From: Clostridiales bacterium UBA929
GTDB lineage: Bacteria; Bacillota; Clostridia; Oscillospirales; UBA929
Reading direction: 5' to 3'
Assembly (NCBI GenBank): GCA_002293625.1
Contig: DBDP01000079.1
Span: 1,583-9,445, forward strand
DNA: 7,863 bases
This document shows, in pieces, positions 5,975-7,863 of the stretch (position 1 is the first letter of the stretch; every line of letters begins with the position of its first letter). The notes beneath the pieces are model-generated. The model did no database searches and was not told where the DNA came from. It saw nothing but the letters and a program-made list of their open reading frames with translations. Made by a program: the position numbers and the translations under genes.

Positions 5975-7453
5975 ATGGAAAACCGCAGGATTTATGAGGA
6001 TATCGCCCAGCGGACGGAAGGCGACATCTATATCGGGGTGGTAGGACCGGTTAGATCGGGAAAATCCACCTTCATCAAGCGCTTCATGGAGACCCTGGTT
6101 ATCCCGAACATCGAGAACGAAAACAAGCGTGACAGAGCGCGCGACGAGTTGCCGCAATCCGGCTCCGGACGCACGATCATGACAGCCGAACCGAAGTTTG
6201 TGCCGGAAGAAGCCGTCGAGATCGTCATGGAAGGCAGCGCCCGTATGAGCGTGCGCCTGATCGATTGTGTGGGTTACATGGTTGACGGAGCCATCGGGCA
6301 AACCGAAGACGGGCGTCCGCGCATGGTACATACGCCATGGTTTGATTACGAGGTACCAATGACCGAAGCCGCCGAACTGGGTACGAGGAAGGTCATAGAG
6401 GAACACTCCACCATCGGGTTGGTTCTGACGACCGACGGCACTGTTACCGACCTTAGCCGGGAAGGGTACGCCGAGCCGGAGGAGCGCGTGATCGAGGAGC
6501 TGAAAGCGCTGAAGAAACCCTTCCTCGTTATTGTCAACTCCGCCTATCCGGAATCGCCGCTGGCGCAAACGATCTGCGAAGATATATCTTCAAAGCACGG
6601 TGTCACCGCGTTCGCCGCGAACTGCGCCGAGCTGACCGAAACGGACGTTATCAACATTATCAAAGGTGTATTGTTCGAGTTCCCCGTCGTTGAAATGGGG
6701 ATTCACTTGCCGTCGTGGGTGGAGGCGCTGCCGCACGGACACACTATTAAAAACGGACTGTATACCGCCATGCTGGAAGCCGCGCAAAATCTGCATCGCG
6801 TGCGTGATGTGGAAGCCGTGATGGAAAACCTGAAGGGGCATCCCGATATTCAATCCATACACCAAGAAGCGATCCAACTGGGGACGGGGGTCGCCGAGGC
6901 GACCATTGATCTGCCGAGGGAACTGTTCTATCGGACGCTGGGTGAGGAGAGCGGATTCCAAATCTCCGATGACGGAGACCTGATGCAGCTGCTGTCGGGA
7001 CTCGCCGATGTGAAGAGTTCCTACGATAAGGTGTCGGAAGCTCTGAAGGATGTCCGCGAAACCGGCTACGGCGTCGTCATGCCCGGTTCGGACGAATTGT
7101 ATCTGGAACAGCCGGAGATCGTCAAGCAGGGAGGACGTTACGGAATCCGCCTAAGAGCCAGCGCACCGAGCATTCACATGCTCCGCGCGGACATCGAAAC
7201 GGAGGTATCCCCGATCGTCGGTACCGAGCGGCAGAGCGAGGAGCTGGTGCGGTATCTGCTTTCCGAATTCGACGACCAGCCGGATAAAATCTGGAGCAGC
7301 AACATCTTTGGCAAGAGCCTTCACGACCTTGTCAGCGAGGGGTTAAGCAACAAATTGAAGAAGATGCCGGAAGACGCGAGAACCAAGCTGCAAGAGACGC
7401 TGCAGCGAATCATCAACGAAGGCTCCGGCGGGTTGATTTGCATCATACTTTAA
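5975..7453 (+). CDS. spoIVA: Stage IV sporulation protein A (SpoIVA), coat-base ATPase
   Basis: Cytoskeletal-like ATPase of the mother cell that polymerises irreversibly over the forespore, recruited by SpoVM, and forms the base on which the coat and, indirectly, the cortex depend. From ATG 5975 it has 492 residues, the same length as I recall for the B. subtilis protein, and begins MENRRIYEDIAQRTEGDIYI, closely matching it. The GTG at 5966 would add three residues but lies within the likely ribosome binding site (AGGGGAG, 5960-5966, overlapping the sipL stop), so ATG 5975 is preferred. Walker A is GPVRSGKST (24-32, Lys30), Walker B is RLIDCVGY (94-101, Asp97), and the threonine-sensor segment is TIMTAEPKF (67-75). 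The TRAFAC-like ATPase domain is followed by a middle domain (about 240-395) and the C-terminal domain that in Bacillus meets SpoVM and SpoVID, ending GGLICIIL. Intact. Confidence 0.98.
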   Translation: MENRRIYEDIAQRTEGDIYIGVVGPVRSGKSTFIKRFMETLVIPNIENENKRDRARDELPQSGSGRTIMTAEPKFVPEEAVEIVMEGSARMSVRLIDCVGYMVDGAIGQTEDGRPRMVHTPWFDYEVPMTEAAELGTRKVIEEHSTIGLVLTTDGTVTDLSREGYAEPEERVIEELKALKKPFLVIVNSAYPESPLAQTICEDISSKHGVTAFAANCAELTETDVINIIKGVLFEFPVVEMGIHLPSWVEALPHGHTIKNGLYTAMLEAAQNLHRVRDVEAVMENLKGHPDIQSIHQEAIQLGTGVAEATIDLPRELFYRTLGEESGFQISDDGDLMQLLSGLADVKSSYDKVSEALKDVRETGYGVVMPGSDELYLEQPEIVKQGGRYGIRLRASAPSIHMLRADIETEVSPIVGTERQSEELVRYLLSEFDDQPDKIWSSNIFGKSLHDLVSEGLSNKLKKMPEDARTKLQETLQRIINEGSGGLICIIL

Positions 7454-7468
7454 GTCAAGAGATTGCGG

Positions 7469-7535
7469 GGGGACGCCGGAAACGGCGTCCCCATCGTAGC
7501 CCCCTTCCGTCGGAAGGGGGTAGCGGCAACGCCGC
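7469..7535. repeat. Cluster of three perfect GC-rich hairpins after spoIVA
   Basis: Three hairpins follow one another: GGGGACGCCG/CGGCGTCCCC (7469-7478 and 7483-7492, GAAA loop), CCCCCTTCC/GGAAGGGGG (7500-7508 and 7512-7520, GTC loop) and GCGGC/GCCGC (7523-7527 and 7531-7535, AAC loop). None is followed by a T tract on either strand, so none is a standard terminator, yet no other terminator is visible between spoIVA and the convergent gene. They may be repeat-family hairpins that also protect or end the transcripts. No gene is seen in 7454-7604. Confidence 0.85.
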
Positions 7536-7583
7536 CGGGGGGATGTTGACGCGCCATCGGTTCTCGTGCGGCAAATTTCCCAC

Positions 7584-7609
7584 GGTGCGCCGGGTCGGCG
7601 CACCCTACA
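7584..7609. repeat. Second hairpin repeat type, inverted copy
   Basis: The stem GGTGCGCCG (7584-7592) with CGGCGCACC (7596-7604) has a GGT loop and is followed by CTACA. On the minus strand it reads TGTAGGGTGCGCCG and then CGGCGCACCG, the same as 4150-4163 and 4168-4177 but for the loop. The TAG stop of the minus-strand gene (7605-7607) lies within its edge. Confidence 0.88.
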
Positions 7610-7863
7610 GAAGAACGAACCCTTTCATCTTGAACTCAACGTCCGCGATCCATATAGAACCGTCGCGTGCTTTGAAAGGGCATCTCTGGGCGGAATCCAC
7701 GCCGTCCAGATACAACACACCCTCTTTGAACCGATAACGGTAGACGCGGTGCGTCGTGCCGTCTTCTTTGTCAACGCTCCACATGATGCGGTCACCCAAT
7801 ACGGTGATTCTTTGCTTGAAAGCGTCTCCTTCGGACACCACCGGCTCATAAAGACCTTGCGGA
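7605..7863 (-). CDS. Unrecognised protein, C-terminal 85 residues (gene runs off the window)
   Basis: The minus-strand frame is open from the right window edge to TAG at 7605-7607, giving 85 residues that start PQGLYEPVVSEGD and end with EFKMKGFVLL. A GTG at 7841 could open a shorter protein, but the frame continues upstream without a stop and no ribosome binding site is seen there, so this is most likely the tail of a longer gene. The residues alternate in short beta-strand-like runs (RITVLGDRIMWSVD, HRVYRYRFKEGVLYLDGV, IWIADVEFKMKGFVLL), suggesting a small beta-sandwich or lipocalin-like barrel module of the sort found at the ends of clostridial surface or lipoproteins. That is an inference from pattern only. 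It is convergent with spoIVA and functionally unplaced. Confidence 0.6.
   Translation of the reverse strand, partial: PQGLYEPVVSEGDAFKQRITVLGDRIMWSVDKEDGTTHRVYRYRFKEGVLYLDGVDSAQRCPFKARDGSIWIADVEFKMKGFVLL

Noticed and set aside
7841..7849. GTG 7841 or nearby codons as the real start of the minus-strand gene
   Set aside because: The frame stays open to the window edge and no ribosome binding site precedes these codons, so a partial gene is more likely.

Overview
The window looks like chromosomal DNA of an endospore-forming member of the Clostridia (Firmicutes) with a fairly GC-rich genome. It carries a complete spoIVA, a spoVM-like micro-gene, and a protein with DUF3794 repeats plus a LysM domain that matches SipL, the clostridial functional counterpart of Bacillus SpoVID. 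I cannot name the species from the sequence.

Left part (1-3781): a co-oriented operon for envelope signalling and ribosome assembly. It holds a PP2C-type phosphatase (prpC, 5' end cut by the window edge), a membrane Ser/Thr kinase with three PASTA domains (prkC), and the circularly permuted GTPase rsgA. The genes are tightly packed (21-nt and 1-nt gaps) and end at a textbook intrinsic terminator (3751-3781). Phosphatase and kinase are an antagonistic pair, and in Bacillus subtilis the RsgA homologue CpgA is a known PrkC substrate.

Middle (3782-4470): a repeat-rich stretch with two very small genes. The first is an open frame for a 61-residue basic two-helix membrane protein that lacks any in-frame ATG, GTG or TTG before its membrane segments. 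The second (4214-4297) encodes a 27-residue peptide that matches SpoVM in length, helix pattern and the key Pro9. Around them lie copies of a palindromic REP/MITE-like repeat: a 39-bp perfect direct repeat, a 99-bp unit with terminal inverted repeats, a degenerate copy with a compensatory stem change, and a second hairpin type. A terminator with a UUCG loop closes the spoVM unit, followed by a possible sporulation promoter.

Right part (4471-7453): sipL followed after 13 nt by spoIVA. SpoVM (membrane anchor), SpoIVA (ATP-driven polymer) and SipL (SpoIVA-binding LysM protein) form the basement layer of the spore coat, so this window holds the core machinery of coat assembly in one place. Bacillus subtilis also has spoVM just downstream of prpC-prkC-cpgA, but with rpe and thiN between; those are absent here and sipL-spoIVA follow instead.

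Right edge (7454-7863): a run of perfect GC-rich hairpins, an inverted copy of the hairpin repeat seen upstream of spoVM, and the 3' end of a convergent gene of unknown function whose stop codon lies inside that repeat.
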